A stretch of 64,000 bases of DNA, taken from Ochotona curzoniae (taxonomy: Eukaryota; Chordata; Mammalia; Lagomorpha; Ochotonidae). Numbering within the stretch: the first letter of the stretch is position 1; each line of letters opens with the position of its first letter. The position numbers and the translations under genes are program-made. The stretch covers positions 15,142,001-15,206,000 of the forward strand of contig NW_024466218.1 in NCBI RefSeq assembly GCF_017591425.1. Direction: 5' to 3'. Below, in pieces: positions 11,763-25,389 of this stretch. Below the pieces are notes generated by a model, which saw only the letters and a list, made by a program, of their open reading frames with translations, was not told the origin of the DNA and made no database searches.

Positions 11763-12078
11763 GGGGATGGCATGATGGCTCAGTTGGCTCATCTTCCATC
11801 TACAAGTGGCAGATTGTAGACCAATAAGGGAAGTGATTTCTGTCCTAGTCGCTCCACTTCCCATTCAGCTTCTTGCTAGTGGCCTGGGAAAGCATCCAAG
11901 AATGGCCCAAGTCCTTGGGACCCTGCAACCATGTGGGAGACCTAAAAGAAACTCCTGGCTCCTGGATCCGGATTAACTCAGCTGTAGCCATTGTGGCCAT
12001 TTGGGGAGTGAACCAGCATATAGAAAATATTTGTGTAAATCTGCCTTTCCAATAAAAATAAATAATTTTAAAAGACAT
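11763..12078 (+). mobile_element. CSINE, full length
   Basis: C repeat with GGCATGATGGCTCAGTTGGC head, GGCCTGGGAAAGCATCCAAG, AATGGCCCAAGTCCTTGGGA, CCATGTGGGAGACCTAAAAG, CATTTGGGGAGTGAACCAGC, and a CCAATAAAAATAAATAATTT tail. The CCATTTGGGGAGTGAACCAG wording marks an older subfamily than the 8.2 kb copy. Confidence 0.93.
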
Positions 12079-13954
12079 ATTTAATGTTAAAATAACAATA
12101 ATAATAACATGGTAGCAGAGAAGGGAGAGGTGCACTTACTGAGCCCAGATTTCTGCAATGGACCACACCTTTCCAGAGAGCAAGAAATGAGCACGGAGAA
12201 AGTACTGAGCTCCAGGAGTGGGGGCAGCAAGAAAGGGGAAGTGGTGGAAGAAAACAAAGCCAACTTGGCTCATTTCAGAGTTTTGCTGCCAGCCAGCCTG
12301 GTCTCCTAAGCCCCTGCTGCTTGCAAGGCCGTTTATGCTGCAGGAGCTGGGAGGCAGCCTACAACCCAGCGAGTTGGAGTCAGTTATATTTAGGTATCTT
12401 TGCATTCCTTCTTGGCAGAAAGCACATTAAAATGTCCCTCTGTGCCATCAGTATCACCATTGAGGGATAGTTATTGGGAATTCTGTGGCTTCCAGCATTG
12501 CCTCCAGGCTTGGGTTGTACCCAATTCCTCCATGAGTAGCACACACTCATACAATTCCAGGTTCTCATACATTTAAGAGCTCTCTCTGCTTGTGATAAAT
12601 ATATTAACTTTCATGATAAAATTTCTTTCATCTTTTTCCTCGTTTTGCATAACCTCGTAACCAGAGAGATCTGCAGGAAGACTAACAGATTTCATTTTTG
12701 CTTTGCTGAAAATGGTACAGGGTACTGTAACATTTCTTAGGTCTCTAGGGTTTTAAGATCGTCTCTTCAAGATTTACACTCAGAAATCATTTTACCAAAT
12801 ATTTTTAAAAGAAAAATATATTCTTGCATTTTTCATATTTATTTTTCTCAGTTATAGCTATTGTCAGAATCCTTGTGATTTTAAATATGGAAATATTTGT
12901 GGTTTGACAACGTCAATGACACTCAGGCTGAGGACAAAAGGAAACTTCAAAAAGCTAATTACTTCCAGGAAACTCATTTTCATTGAAATCAAATAGATGA
13001 CTAGTATGGAAAGTGATAAGGGCTTAAGTAGCCTTAGATCTCCTCTCTTAAAAATATCTTTCAATTTAGAGTTTCAATAATAATGCTATACACAATAGTC
13101 AGGCACTACTTTAAATTTTTTTATCTCATGCATCTTATCTTTCAAATTATTTTAGTGTCTTAAGGGTAATAGCTATGTCTCTTCCTTTATATCTCTAAGA
13201 TTCTCTAGCTCATAATGGGTTCTAATTAAATATTATTTTTCCATTATCAAAGTACTATATGTGAATGTGAAATTATTATTTGAAATACAGATATTACTTT
13301 CTCAAATACACATGAAATCACACATTTGACATTTTCACTGATTCTCTGCTGGGAAATGTCAATCAAGTGAGAAGCACCATTTACTTTCTTTCACTAAATT
13401 CTTTATCTAACTTACCATATAATTTTTTAAAAGATTAAAATTCAATCACTTCCAGTGCAACTATAATACCTACTCCTTGCAAAGTCATGTTTAAGGAAGA
13501 TTATAATGAAATGACCAGGCAGTTAAATCTGAGAGCAACAGAGAGATGTAGAGAGAGGCATGATCTTAATTCTATGAAAGCACTTCAAATTAGTCTGCAA
13601 GTTTTGGGAAATCATCAAAAATCACTTCATATATAGTTTCCTCTTAAATATCTATCTTTCTAAAGACTGTCTCAATATTGGGTCAGATTAAGCATATTAA
13701 TGAATGTGTTAAAAGTATTAAGCTCCAAAGACTGTACATTACAAATGACGCACCCACCAAAGCCTAGAAATCTGCGACTCATCATTTTCCAAAACATCAG
13801 ATGAAGAATTACTCAGTGTAGAAAATAAATCTATGTAATATAACAGCAATCTTTTAGACAAAAGGCAAAAAAAAGCATCATATGATTTCAAAAGACCTTG
13901 AAGACTTCGCTGTAATCTTTCTTGAGAGTTGCTGTTGTGTGTCCAGTAAACCTG
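12079..13954. other. unique AT-rich sequence, possible L2 relic
   Basis: Mostly featureless. Bases about 13140-13250 (TAATAGCTATGTCTCTTCC, then a TCTAGCTCATAATGGGTTCT block and AATTAAATATT) follow the order of the L2 3' end, but the match is weak. Confidence 0.35.
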
Positions 13955-14037
13955 AAGATGAATACCTCTCTGTATGTCTTTCCTTCTTTCTGTAACTCTG
14001 CCTTTCAAATAAAAAAATCAAACAAACATTTTTTAAA
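13955..14037 (+). mobile_element. CSINE, 3' end fragment
   Basis: Only the CT-rich segment and tail remain: ATACCTCTCTGTATGTCTTT, CTGTAACTCTGCCTTTCAAA, then an A-rich tail. The CTTTCAAATAAA wording is typical of older C repeats. Confidence 0.8.
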
Positions 14038-17000
14038 ATGGAAGTTTTAGGGGTATTTTAAAAATAGCTGACTTTCTCCCGTCAACAGGTGGCCTCATCA
14101 ATGATGTAATTCTCATTATTTCATTTATGCCTATTAGAAAGATGCTATGCACACTGCTTTTATTTTTCCTCCTCAATGTCTATTACTTTGAAACTCTGTG
14201 ATAAGGGGAAAAGACCATAGATTCTCAGCTGGTAGGCTTTTTGAAATATGATTTAGTAATTCTTTGTTGCTATTTTCACTTAAAGACGAAGGTCCGAAGG
14301 AGCAGACTGGCTGAATTAACATGGCCAAACATAGCAGACTTGGAAACAGAAACCCAGCCTGCAGATTCAGAACCTTGGACAAGAGCTGGAGCCACTCCAA
14401 ATGGCTTGCACTTCTGGGAGCTACTGAGGCTTTTAGTCTACTCTATTCCAGTTGGATCCCACTCCATTTTTGCAATCAGTGTTCAATACAGTCCTATTAT
14501 ACCAGATAGTGAAGAAGTACCAGTGAATTAATGGCACAACCCTCTTGCCAGTACTTTTAGGGCTGCACTCGCCATGCAATCTTTAGAAGACTGAAAAGCA
14601 AAACCCATGTTTTCGTGTGACACATCTACATGCATCCACCTCCCATCACCTTGCTCCTTATTGTTCCTCCATCTCCAGACGGCCCACCTGTCGCCTTATC
14701 TGGCTCGGATTCTTACTCACACACTCTTTCTGTCACTTATACAACCTTCTAGATGGTAATTGCTGGCAGCTTCTTTTGCTCAATGTATTTCAGTCTGGAA
14801 AAATTAAAGGCATGGAAGTTTGCCTTGAGCAACAGTGGCTGCTATTAAGTGCCTTGGCTGTCTGTCAAGACTTAGCCACCTGCCTAGGAGAAGTTTTCCT
14901 TACCTGAGAACTCCACATCTTCAGTCAGCTCCCTACCTCCCTGCAACAAAATCTAAACATTCATTAACACCAGATAATTTCTGTACTTTTAAAATTATGA
15001 TCATCATGAAAGTCAAAGGCTTTTGATTTAAACAAAAAACTATTTTTTAAAAATCTCCAATTTATTTTCTTCTGGATGATTGCTTTCCAACATTCCTTCA
15101 GCCTCAGTATCTGCCATTGCCAGAACACCTGATGGTTACGTAAGGACAAATCCAAGTGCAAACAGATTCATCCTCCTCTCTAATTCCCTTTTGATCCTCA
15201 AAGGAGGTAAAAAATAAGTAAATACATAAAAATCAAAGCGCACCACCGAAACAGAATTTTTAAAAATCTGAAAATCTGTTGGAAAAATAATTTTGCTTGA
15301 CATGAAAAATTCATCCCCTCTTGCCAAGCTCCGCGTATCTTGCTGCTTTCATTGTAAAATCATGGAGCAGAAATCTCTTTGTGAAACTGCAAATACTCAA
15401 AAGGGAACTATATGAAATTTCCAAGCAAGCAGGAGATGTTGTTTGAAGCCTGGAACTCTTGGGTTTTATTAAGAAGGAGCTGAACAACAGAGCCAGCATC
15501 TGAGAGCAGCAGAAGTAAACATTTCAGAGTTGTACCATTCAGTAACCCTGGAAAATTAATCGTGCTGTGTAGAAACACAGCAAATGCTCTATGCCTACAC
15601 GTAGGTACTTAGAGAACTGGTTCATTAGTGCAGATTCAGAAGCAGCACTAACTCCTCAGTGGGACATCTACACTCTTGGACTCATGGCCACAATCCTGCC
15701 GGGGCTAATTTCACAGAATTAGGAAGGAGGAATGAGAGAGAGAGGTGCAGTCTGAAAAAAAAAATCAGTTTTGTGGCTTTTGCCAGGAATAAAAGAAGGG
15801 GAGGATGACATTTGAAAGAAGAGCAGGAAAGTAAAGGAGACAGTGTTTTGCTTCCTTGAGTGTTTACTTTTAAGGGTAATTGTTACCTTGAGAATGTCCA
15901 TTCCTTGAGGAAAGAAGCCACAGTGAATGTTTGCAATTCACAGTTCCCAGTTAAAAAGATTGACAGCTTCCATTTACAATGTCTGGATTGTGGCTGAAAT
16001 TTGTGTTATCCCATACAGCGCAGCAGAAGTGAAAAGAAGCAAATGGATTCAGCAAAGTGACTCCTTGGTCCTATGGTAGAAGTCTGTTAGCTAAACCAAA
16101 GCTTCTGTCTGGAAGGTCTGTGGTGGAACAAGAAAAGGAACAAAACTCTGAGTCACTTGATCTGTCAAGGGCGAATTTGAACTTGGTTGCCCTTCCTGTG
16201 ACCTGTGACCTCATGAGACCCAAGGCAAACTCCAATCTAAACAACGCCAGTGCATGAATTGTAGAAGAGTCTTTACATCCAACGTGTCTGATGTTTGGGT
16301 AGTTAAACTTCCAAAGCCTTTTCAGCTTTCAAAATTCAGACGAAACCCCAGGCCTCTGTTTCAGTAATTACGGCACTGAGTCTTCCAAGTGTTCTCCCTT
16401 AGTGAATAGGGATGGTCCACTTCTGTACAGAAACTTAGGCTGCAAAGACTCCCATTTCCCTACCGCATCTTGCCACAAGGGGCTAATTTCTTTTCTATGA
16501 TCTTCTTTGCCGTCTTTTTACCCATCCTTCCTGTGATTAGAACACGTATTGATTTAGGGAAAAATGATCTTCATTGTTCTCTTTTGTGATCCTCATTATT
16601 CCTTTTTACTTTCTTTGAGTAATTCCTTTATTCCTTTATTAACAAGTCCAAGGTGGAATGTTAACAGGACTTTCAGATGTTTCTGGGCTTAATTCTATAA
16701 ATCTACAGCCTGTGACCTGCCGAATCTCTAAGTGCAAGTGAAAGATCCCAGGAAGATCTCGTATGGACATGACTCTCCTCTATTAGGACAGCAAAAGCCC
16801 ATTCTTGTTAGTTTCCAAGCATTATTACATTGCTATATAGTTCAGCAACATTATGACCTAAACAGTTTTGTGTGAGTGGCTGGAGAACTAAAATCCTGTG
16901 TGTAAAACAGGTGACCACAGGGAAAAATGTTTTTCCACATTAAAAGAATGACTAATATATAAAGCTCTTTGCATTCTGTTGAAGGGAAGCTATTGATAAT

Positions 17001-17689
17001 CGATGTTCTATATTTGTTTGAATAATCCTTATGTTACTAACTTGAATCAGAGCATAATGGCATCTTATTTTGAAATTTCTTGATATCCTCCATGCCCACG
17101 TCCTCCGGCATTTACATGCATGCCCATCATCGTAAATTTTTTGCCTATCTGTTCTATTGCTATTGGTTGAAACTGAGCTTTAGCCTTGCCAGGGCTGAAA
17201 GTTTTGCTTTCTGGAAAAATAAAATAAGCGTATTTAGCTAATCTACTGGCACTGAAATTTCTTTTTCCCAAGGTTACTCTACTCATTCTAATACAAATGG
17301 AAATAGCAATGACAACTAAACACTGTACTTACTAGGAATGCTGTGCTGAAATAGAAACAAATGACTCAAATAGCAAGCATGGGCCATCTGACTGGGGTAG
17401 GAGCCGGTTCTGAAAGCCCTAATGGTATTTAATTTCTCACTCTTTATAAAAACAGTGAAACCACCATGGGGTCATATTTGACAAATTTATTTGTATTTGC
17501 CTTCTCGCTGTTTGTCTTCACAGTTGAGACCAACCTCATCTCGTTTCCTCCAGACTACCTCTCCTCGCTTTGCCTCCCCCTCTACAGTTCTTTTTTTTGT
17601 TCATTTTTAGCTCCTTTGAAAACTAATGACTAGAATAAACCAAAATGTCAACATTTGCAATTCTGGAGCTTCATTTAAGCAATAAAAAT
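14038..17689. other. SINE-free unique sequence
   Basis: About 3.7 kb with no recognisable SINE, LINE or microsatellite. Several short frames occur (for example minus strand 17065-17286) but none has a recognisable domain. Confidence 0.5.
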
Positions 17690-18110
17690 AATAATTAAAA
17701 GGGTAAAACCTTGGAGAGATTTCTTCATTTTATATGGTTTGCCAGTGATGATACACGTTCAAAAAAAGCCAGTAAAAGAATTAATTAGAAACAGCCAAAG
17801 CTCAACAAGCTCTGCAAGTTAATGAAGCGGAGAGGAAAATGTCATCCTGGAGACCCAGAGCTGCATTGGCTTGGATAATATCCACTCCTGCCTTATTCTC
17901 CTAACTAAACCTCTTTTAATCTCTCCTCAAGAAATCAATGCTAATGACATGGATTTACCAAGAAATGACAGCAGCGTAATACCACAAGAGCGCTTCCTGT
18001 TTAATGCAACTTGGTTCTGATGGGAACGCTCAGTGTTTCATTCTGACAGCGAGTTGTTGTTTTGCATGCTTCTTAAGGGACGCAAAATAATGGAATAACT
18101 TCACTTTATT
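17690..18110. promoter_or_regulatory. candidate conserved non-coding element
   Basis: Repeat-free and moderate in GC, with dense transcription-factor-like words: TTAATTAG at 17781-17788 (homeodomain core), GCTAATGACATGG around 17940 and TTTTGCATGC near 18060 (POU-like). No open frame or splice structure is visible. The call rests only on composition and motif look, with no alignment behind it, so it is a hypothesis. Confidence 0.3.
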
Positions 18111-18736
18111 GTACTTTGACTTCCTCCAGTGTGAGTTGGCTTTTTATATTGTTTGCTTTATTCCTCTATATCTCTCTCCAAAGTAGCTTTCTCTTCTCTG
18201 ATTTCACATCTCTAAGCCTGCCATCTCTGTGCACGCTCTGTAATCCATTCTCATTTCTGCTTTGTTTAGAATTATTCTCCTATGATAACAGAAGGCATTA
18301 AATTATTTTGTTTCCCCATTCCTCTCTCTTGTACATTTTCTGATTGCTTCCTCCATTAGTATATCTGTTTGATTACCTCGGGGAAAACATATAGACAAGT
18401 AAAAATAGTTCTAGCATAAAAATCTACTAAAACTTTGAAGAAGAGAATTATCATAATGCACTGACAAACCTCAGGATCATCAGTGACTGGCCTATACAAT
18501 TGTGGCTGTATAAAATTACAATGGATCTGGAAAATTCCTGTCCTCTAGTGATTGCATAACCATCATAAAGTTGTAGTACAATGAAATGTGTGTGTGTCTG
18601 TGGTAGTGTTACACACCTAGGACATGATCTTTTGTATAAAAGTATAACATATAGAATTTAGAATATAATAATGATAATATATGGCTATACTAAGAGTTTG
18701 TTTTCTACTGTCTGAATGGCATTTTTAAGCATTTTA
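18111..18736. other. unique pyrimidine-rich then AT-rich sequence
   Basis: The plus strand is T/C-rich at 18120-18370, with no repeat family recognised. Confidence 0.45.
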
Positions 18737-19045
18737 AAAAGATTCATTTACTCATTTAAAAGAGCTAGGAAAGAGAATGCAGGAAGAGTGAGAGACAGAT
18801 AGAGAAACTTTGTTCTATTGTATCACTCCCAAATCCTCACAACTTCTTGGCGGGGACAGGCGAAAAACAGGATCAAAGAACTCCATTCAGGTTGCCCACA
18901 CAGGTGGCAGACTACCAAGCATTTCTTCCATCATCTGCTGCCTCAGAGAGTGCACATCCGCAATGAGCTGGGTCGGAAGCAGAGTCACCAGCAACCTTGT
19001 CCAGGTGCTCTGCTGTGAGATGCAGCAGTTTATGCCAATGTGTCA
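18737..19045 (-). mobile_element. old CSINE
   Basis: Reverse-complement C repeat. AAAAAGATTCATTTACTCAT is the tail, GAGTGAGAGACAGATAGAGA the GA-rich block, CAGGTTGCCCACACAGGTGG the CCCACATGGGTG block, with a degraded head. It is the only SINE recognised between about 14.04 and 28.86 kb. Confidence 0.75.
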
Positions 19046-19085
19046 TGACGCCCACTCATTAATCTCTACATTAGAGAGTACCATT

Positions 19086-19108
19086 CTCTCTCTCTCTCTC
19101 TCTCTCAT
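19086..19108 (+). repeat. (CT)n microsatellite
   Basis: Eleven perfect CT units just 3' of the old CSINE. Confidence 0.95.
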
Positions 19109-20870
19109 TCATTCTGTGCTCATACAGCTCAGATTTTCTGCATCTTTCTTTGTATCATTACAATAGAAGTTCACATCAAATGGCTGACCTAGACAATGTA
19201 GAGTTGTGTAATTGCACTCCATTGATGATCCACTTCTCAGAATGAATCTCTATTGTTAAGTGACAACATACTGCATTTTATTATTATTAAAAACATAAAT
19301 TCAGTATACAGAATGCATAACAATGCTACCAGAGACACAGGACCAGAGGATTTTGAACCTATAAATTATTAGACGCATAAAAACCAATCTGTTAATCATT
19401 TCTCACTGGCTAGAAGTATGACATAGTGGAAACAAGTGGCTCACATTTAATAATCCTGCATCATTTGTTCCCTCTCAATTTTTTCTTTGTTTTTCATTAT
19501 CAAAATAGTTTGTCATTTTTACATGAGGTTCTATCTGTCTGATGAACAAAATCACAATAGTTACTCAGGCTATCTTCTGTGAAGACTCATGCAAGTAGTC
19601 ATTTGTGGATCCAAGCCTTTCTGGCCTGAGCCAGAGGTCATGAGGGTGCAGAACACTGTGCCCTGGAAACCGGGAGGGGGCTTGGCAAACTGAGACCCCA
19701 TTTTTACATGATGGCTGAGAGACAGGCTGGGACCAGTAGGCATGCCCTGTTTCTGCTACTTGGAAGCTCTCCTCCCTGCAGTGAGGGAACGAGGGAACCA
19801 ATTAGAGGCTGCTGTGGTCAGGTCAGACTTAGAGATGGCTGTTCTAAGGAAGGGTTGTATCCATCACTGACCTGGAAGTTGACTGGTGGCTAGGGAAGGT
19901 GGAGGACCAATCAGGTTACTGTTACTAGTGCTCTGGGCTTCCTGTGCATCATGCTGTATGTAAGCTTCACTATTAAACTCAATGAACGGGTCGGTAGGTT
20001 GATTCCTCTTCATCTCCTTTCCTTGGATGTTTTCCATGGGGCCTCCTCTGCCGCACATTGGGATCTTCCCAGAGGGCTGCAGAAAGCAGCCTCAGATTCA
20101 TGCATTTAAATATTTCTCACAAAATTGAAACATAAACATTTCAGAAATGAGCCATCAGTGTTGTTCGGTTTATTTCTTCCACCCCTGCCGTAACATCTCC
20201 CCTCAGACATTTTGCAGCCAAAAATTCAAATTCAAGTAAGAGACCTCCCTTTATGTCGTGCATGATTCTGGTTTCTCTTCAATATGCACTGATTGTATTG
20301 AAACTCAATCAGCCAAATTTGAAACCAAATTTTTAAGTTTTGTGGTATCAAAACTGGAGAGCAGAACGGTTACAGGAGTTGGTGTTGACTGTCCTCTGGC
20401 AGAAAATTAAAACAAAAGCAAAAACAAAAACAAAACTCAGAGGGCAGTAGCATACACACCCCGTGGTAATGATAAACTTCTGTTTATCAAGGACTCTTAT
20501 TTCCCTGGCTAGATTTTTTGGAGTTTTGCTCATTAGTAAACCATGCAAGCAGTCATTTCTCGGTCCTCCCACACCTACTCCCTGCATTTATGAGTTATTG
20601 AATAAACTTTCCCAATAGAATGTGAACATAAGTGATACAACTTCTCGGACAAGTTAATTAAGAAGGTAATATGTGTTACACTATCTTAATGTATTGGAAC
20701 TGACATATAAAAAAAAGTAAATACTGATTGTGCTAACCTGCAGCTCTAGGATTTATTTAACATAATATTTTGTGTTGCTTAACTAATACGTGTGCTCTTC
20801 AAAGTTATTGATTTATGGTAAAATAAATTAACTATGGCTCCTGCTCGAGGGATACAATTAGCTGTAAAGA

Positions 20871-20872
<2 letters not shown>
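19109..20872. other. unique sequence
   Basis: No SINE or LINE recognised. The part at 19.6-20.1 kb is less AT-rich. An AATAAACTTTCCC word near 20600 resembles an LTR polyadenylation site, but no TG...CA borders or partner LTR were found. Confidence 0.4.

Positions 20873-20873
<1 letters not shown>

Positions 20874-20911
<38 letters not shown>
20874..20911 (+). repeat. (GT)n microsatellite
   Basis: About 19 perfect GT units. It generates chance frames of poly Cys-Val on the plus strand and poly Thr-His on the minus strand. Confidence 0.97.
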
Positions 20912-20913
<2 letters not shown>

Positions 20914-22129
20914 ATATTTTATTCTCCTGGGTGAACGAGGAGAAAGAAAACATTGTATAGAAGCTGGAGGTAACATTCCTTCAAAGGTACAAGCGAATTC
21001 TATTGGCCTCCTTTTAGAAGACATTCCTAAAATCCAAAATCAGCCAAAGAGCATTGCCTCAAGTGGACTTCATACACAGAGACGGTAGAACACTGGAGCA
21101 GAACACGTAGTTTACAAGAAAAGCTAGTTCCTCCGACAGCAGAAAATAACGTGTGAAAACGAAGTACTCCAACTCTCGTTCTAGGAGAGGTTAATTGTGA
21201 ATGTGAGGTGAACGCAGTCCACAAGACAGGATTGTACAGGATTGTGCCCTGAAAGATTTGTGAAGGAAAACATAAATTATATAAAGAAGAGAGCAGATTC
21301 AAGATGGTCCTCATCAAAATACCAAATGAACCTGAATAAAATATCATCAATAAATGACCAAGAGGTGGCAGATTATATGCGATCAGTTTTTAACAGCAGT
21401 AAAAATCTTTGCAGTGCATGCTACAGTAATAGGCCTCTGGGACTCCAGTTTTTCGAAGTATAAGGAGAAAAGCCGTGTCAGCCCTCTTTTAGGGTCTTAT
21501 AGCAGCACTAAATTGTCCAAGGTTCAATAGAGATGCTGCACTTTCTGCAATAAAGGGGATCAAACCATCCATACATTTCTTCTATAAATCCAAAGTGACA
21601 AAAGTGTTTAACATCTACTTGGATTCTCAGTAAGTAATCTTAGTAATACTTGCATGGCTTCTCATGCTGTATGAAGAATTTTAACATGCCTTAGTTTATT
21701 TGGCATTTTGAAAACTCAATAGAACAGTTCAGTACCACCTATTTTCATTTAAAATTAAAATATTGTTTATCACAATAAAGTAACTTGGTCAAAGTTACCC
21801 TAATACTAAATGGGTACAAATTCAAAATATTATCCAACTTGTTATCTTAAATATTTCTTTCAAAAGCAGATTGAAATGCAGATATAGGATAAGGCAAATA
21901 TTAATTGTGAGACTTACTGAGACTGATTGCTGAAATCTTACAGCTGACTGAGAGTCCCTTGGTCCCAGTCTTTCCTGACTCCTGGTAGGGGGGAAGCTCT
22001 AGATGCATGTGTTCTGGTTCCCTGCTGTGTTTACTGCTTGACAAAATATGGTTCAACTCTGACTGAATTAAAAATTTTCAGAAAAGTGAAATGTGGGTTT
22101 TACAGACATATAGACCCCAACTTTCAGAG
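20912..22129. other. unique sequence
   Basis: No recognisable gene or repeat family. Confidence 0.45.
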
Positions 22130-22345
22130 CCAAGATATGCTTTATTTAACATCAAAATGTTTACAGTTTTTGTCATTATTTTTCGTGTTCATTGATTTAT
22201 TGTCATGTTCCACACTACAGTTGTGTATACATAGGGCTTCCTCCTTTTGTTCCACCTTCTTCCCTCTCTACACTCCCCCGCACACAGTACTTTCAATTTG
22301 ATACATGATCACCAATCTTGTCCCATTGAATAAATTAAAATACGT
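22130..22345 (-). mobile_element. possible old LINE-1 3' UTR fragment
   Basis: The order TGATTTATTGTCATGTTCCA, ACATAGGGCTTCCTCC, then a CCACCTTCTTCCCTCTCTAC block with CCCCCG resembles the reverse complement of lagomorph L1 3' UTRs, as in the clearer copies at 50.0 and 51.5 kb. There is no coding part, so the call stays tentative. Confidence 0.4.
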
Positions 22346-24239
22346 ACCTATAACTGTAGATATATTTTGTATTATGATGAATTAAGTAGATTAGTGCAAG
22401 AAAGCACTCGAGGAAACAGAAACAAAATATTTGTTTTTTGCTGCATAGTTTCTTTGCAACCTGCTTTACAAAGAAACATTCCTGGGAATTTAGTGTCACT
22501 GGATCCTAAAACGTCACTAAACTGTAATGTTCAAGTTTACTTTTTTTAGGTCAATCTGAACTTTTCCTCACGGGAGTTGCTTACCCTTTCCTTCACAAAC
22601 TGAATAGCTAACCAGTAAGCAGTTTGCCCTGAGATGTGAGTGATCAAAAGCCACATGAGGGGAAAAGGACATAGGAAGAAAACTTGCATTCATGTCAAAA
22701 AGGAATGTATCTCCTTTTCATAATTTTGTTTTAAAAACAAAAAGGGTTATTTCAGATTAGCATTAGAGCATGGCACTTAATGGAGCAACTTCCTCAAATA
22801 ATGATATTTTGACAAATATGGTCATGAAACTAATTTACAAAAGTCTGACCCAAACATTAAAATATAAACACTGATGGTTTTAGCCACCTGCAGATTCTAG
22901 GAAACTTGAAGTAAATATTTACCTTGACTTTTCTGCCATGGAATTCCTTTGTGAATCTTACCATGAAGAATATGACTTTTCCCTGGTTATTTGCAATAGC
23001 ATTTCTCCCAAGATTATCTCTCCCTTTTTTCTTTCACACTCTAATGTTATACTGAAAATTTTGTGTGTTCACGCTCTGTAGTGAATTCAACAGAATACTC
23101 ATATCAAGAAATAAACGGGATGTTCTTTTTCTATGGCCTCCACAATCCTTACATAGCGGAGGCTGATAAATCAATCCTTTATGAAAATTTTAATAAGAAA
23201 AAAATAGAAACATAAGAATTTTTGTGATAGGGCTCAGAAAGAACTTTTGGTTTAATAAATTGAATCTTTTCATCTGTGTCAACATTACAACCCCCATCTA
23301 AAGCAAGATGTAAAGTCTGATTGGTTTGTCTGTAATGCACTCAGGTTAATGGCTATTTTTATTTTTTATTTCTTATATTCATAGATGGGCTGTCTTAATG
23401 CAAGGGGCAGTGACCTGCTGTCTTCTGACACTTGATCATATTGCTCATATGTTCAGCACTTACACCTGGACTCGGAAATGTTCAGAATTATAGGTGCACT
23501 TGTATATTTATGTGAAGAAGTTTATGAACTCTGTGTGTGTGTGTTGGGGGGGGGGTGTACGTAATTTCTTAGGACAATCTGCAACTCCTCAAGCAGAATC
23601 TGCTATAGAAATTATTTATTGAAGCAATTTAGAGAAGTGATGCTATTTTTTTTTCAAACCGAACTAAGCTTGCAATATTCTGCTATAATATTTAGGCTTG
23701 TCATTTATTAGAATCTAATTGACCAAATCTGTACATATTGTGTTGTATTATATTATATTGTATTGTGTTTTTATTATTTTACCAAAGGAAAAACTTTCTC
23801 CTAAAAAGGCTAACACTTCTTCAGATAACCACTTCTTTAACAACAGTGCATTTTACCTTTAATTTCTTTTTTTTTTTTTATAAACTTACTTTTGACTTTG
23901 ATATGAGTCAAATAACCCAATACAGTTAGCTTCCCTGCCTTGGACCCACACTCTTTCTGGTGTTCCACTGATGGCTCACTGCAAGGCAGCCTGTAATTTA
24001 CCATTAGATTACAACCAACATATTTCTGTTGAATAAATTCAGCATCATTTTATCTGCACCATCCTTCTTACAGTATTCAGCCTTGTTGATAGCATCCTCT
24101 TCCTTCAAAATCATTTCCCTTTGGCAATTATGTCACCAATTTTTTCCCTTTCACTTCTGTATCTCTCTTGTTTTTCCTTCTCCTTTTCTCTTCCTGTTTG
24201 CATTGTTTAAATAGTATATGCTTAAGATTTCTCTTTTCT
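22346..24239. other. unique AT-rich sequence with small simple repeats
   Basis: It contains a GT run followed by a pure G-run at 23532-23557 and a T-tract at 23867-23879. No gene seen. Confidence 0.5.
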
Positions 24240-24690
24240 ATTTCTTGAAACAGTAACCTGGATAACTTGACTTCAACTCCCTTTGATTCAATTACCTTTA
24301 CTATGATTTAGATGAATGTCCGTTTATATGCATAACTGGGAGTGTATTTCTAAATGCCTCTACACATCTACTAAATATATCACGATATCTCAAAATTGGT
24401 CTGGTCTCTAGGTGTTTACTTATCATTGCAATTACTGATAGGACTAGACACCCAGGTTTCCCAGGCAAAAACTTCACAATTTCATCCACCCACAATGCTA
24501 TATTTTTAGTGTCCTAACAATGAATGTAATTTGCTCTACCCATCCCTACTGTCACTTTTAACTTAGTATCCCCATCATCATTTACTAAGATTAGCAAACA
24601 AGCCCCCTCAATTTTACATTCCATAAAATGGTTTGCACCATAATCCTTAAAGTGCCCACTGTGGAAGATCATCCCTGGATCTCTGCCTGC
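24240..24690. repeat. probable ancient LINE-type relic
   Basis: The succession of short C/T-rich words (TTCAACTCCCTTTGATTCAA, ACCTTTACTATG, TGGTCTGGTCTCTAGGTGTT, CACCCAGGTTTCCCAGGC) recalls the 3' part of an old mammalian LINE family in heavily mutated form. I cannot name the subfamily or fix the strand from sequence alone. Confidence 0.3.
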
Positions 24691-25389
24691 TTGGCCTGCT
24701 AGGCACGTGGCACACTCTGTCCCCAACGGAACTCCTGACAATACTCTTGGCTCACTGAGACCTCAACCTAGCCTGTTCATTGTTCATACAGGTGAGAGCA
24801 GTAGGTTCAACCGAGTCTCTCTTCTCTGTCCTTGTACAAGCTGTGTTGGAACTTCTTTGTAAGCAATTTTGAGAAGTCAGGTGGTCCATATCACCTGTGT
24901 TGTTGTTGACCTGTGACTTGTTCAGAGAGATAGAGAGACTCCTTCTAGCCAATTACACTGTCATTGTTGGGTGGGAAGACTGTTGGGAGTAGCCCTTCTG
25001 CCTTCCCCTTTCGTAGCTGTGTTAGTTTGCATTTTGTTTACAATAAACAGACATGCCCAATCAGACAATCTCTGGAGGTTGCTACTGAGGAACACCTCTG
25101 TCATCTCATCTACTCAGTGTTTTCAGGAGCATGCTGGGCAGGAAGTCCTCAAGAGCCTGCTCATATTAACACAGTTTTTTAAAATCCACAGTGACGATGC
25201 CACACCATGCCTACGGGATTGTGTTCCTGGTTTTCTATTTGATCATAGCCTCATTTTCTTCATCATGTTTCTAGCCAAGCTATCAAATATGCATTACTAC
25301 AAGTAATGTACTTTCTATCACTAATGGGTAGACCTTTGATTCTCCTTTTTCTTCTCTTGAATCACCTTCCCATGCATCCATAAACATCC
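24691..25389. other. unique sequence, weakly LTR-like spot
   Basis: An AATAAACAGACATGCCC word near 25040 could be a degraded LTR polyadenylation region, but borders are absent. The open frames in this stretch show no domain. Confidence 0.35.

Noticed and set aside
17065..17286. 73-codon minus-strand frame with a Gly-rich end
   Set aside because: It looked briefly like a processed pseudogene, but I could not match it to any protein family, and no poly-A or target duplication is visible.
19588..20566. Similar words CATGCAAG(T/C)AGTCATTT about 950 bases apart, suggesting two LTRs
   Set aside because: About 21 of 25 bases match, but the similarity does not extend further. In 64 kb such a match can occur by chance.
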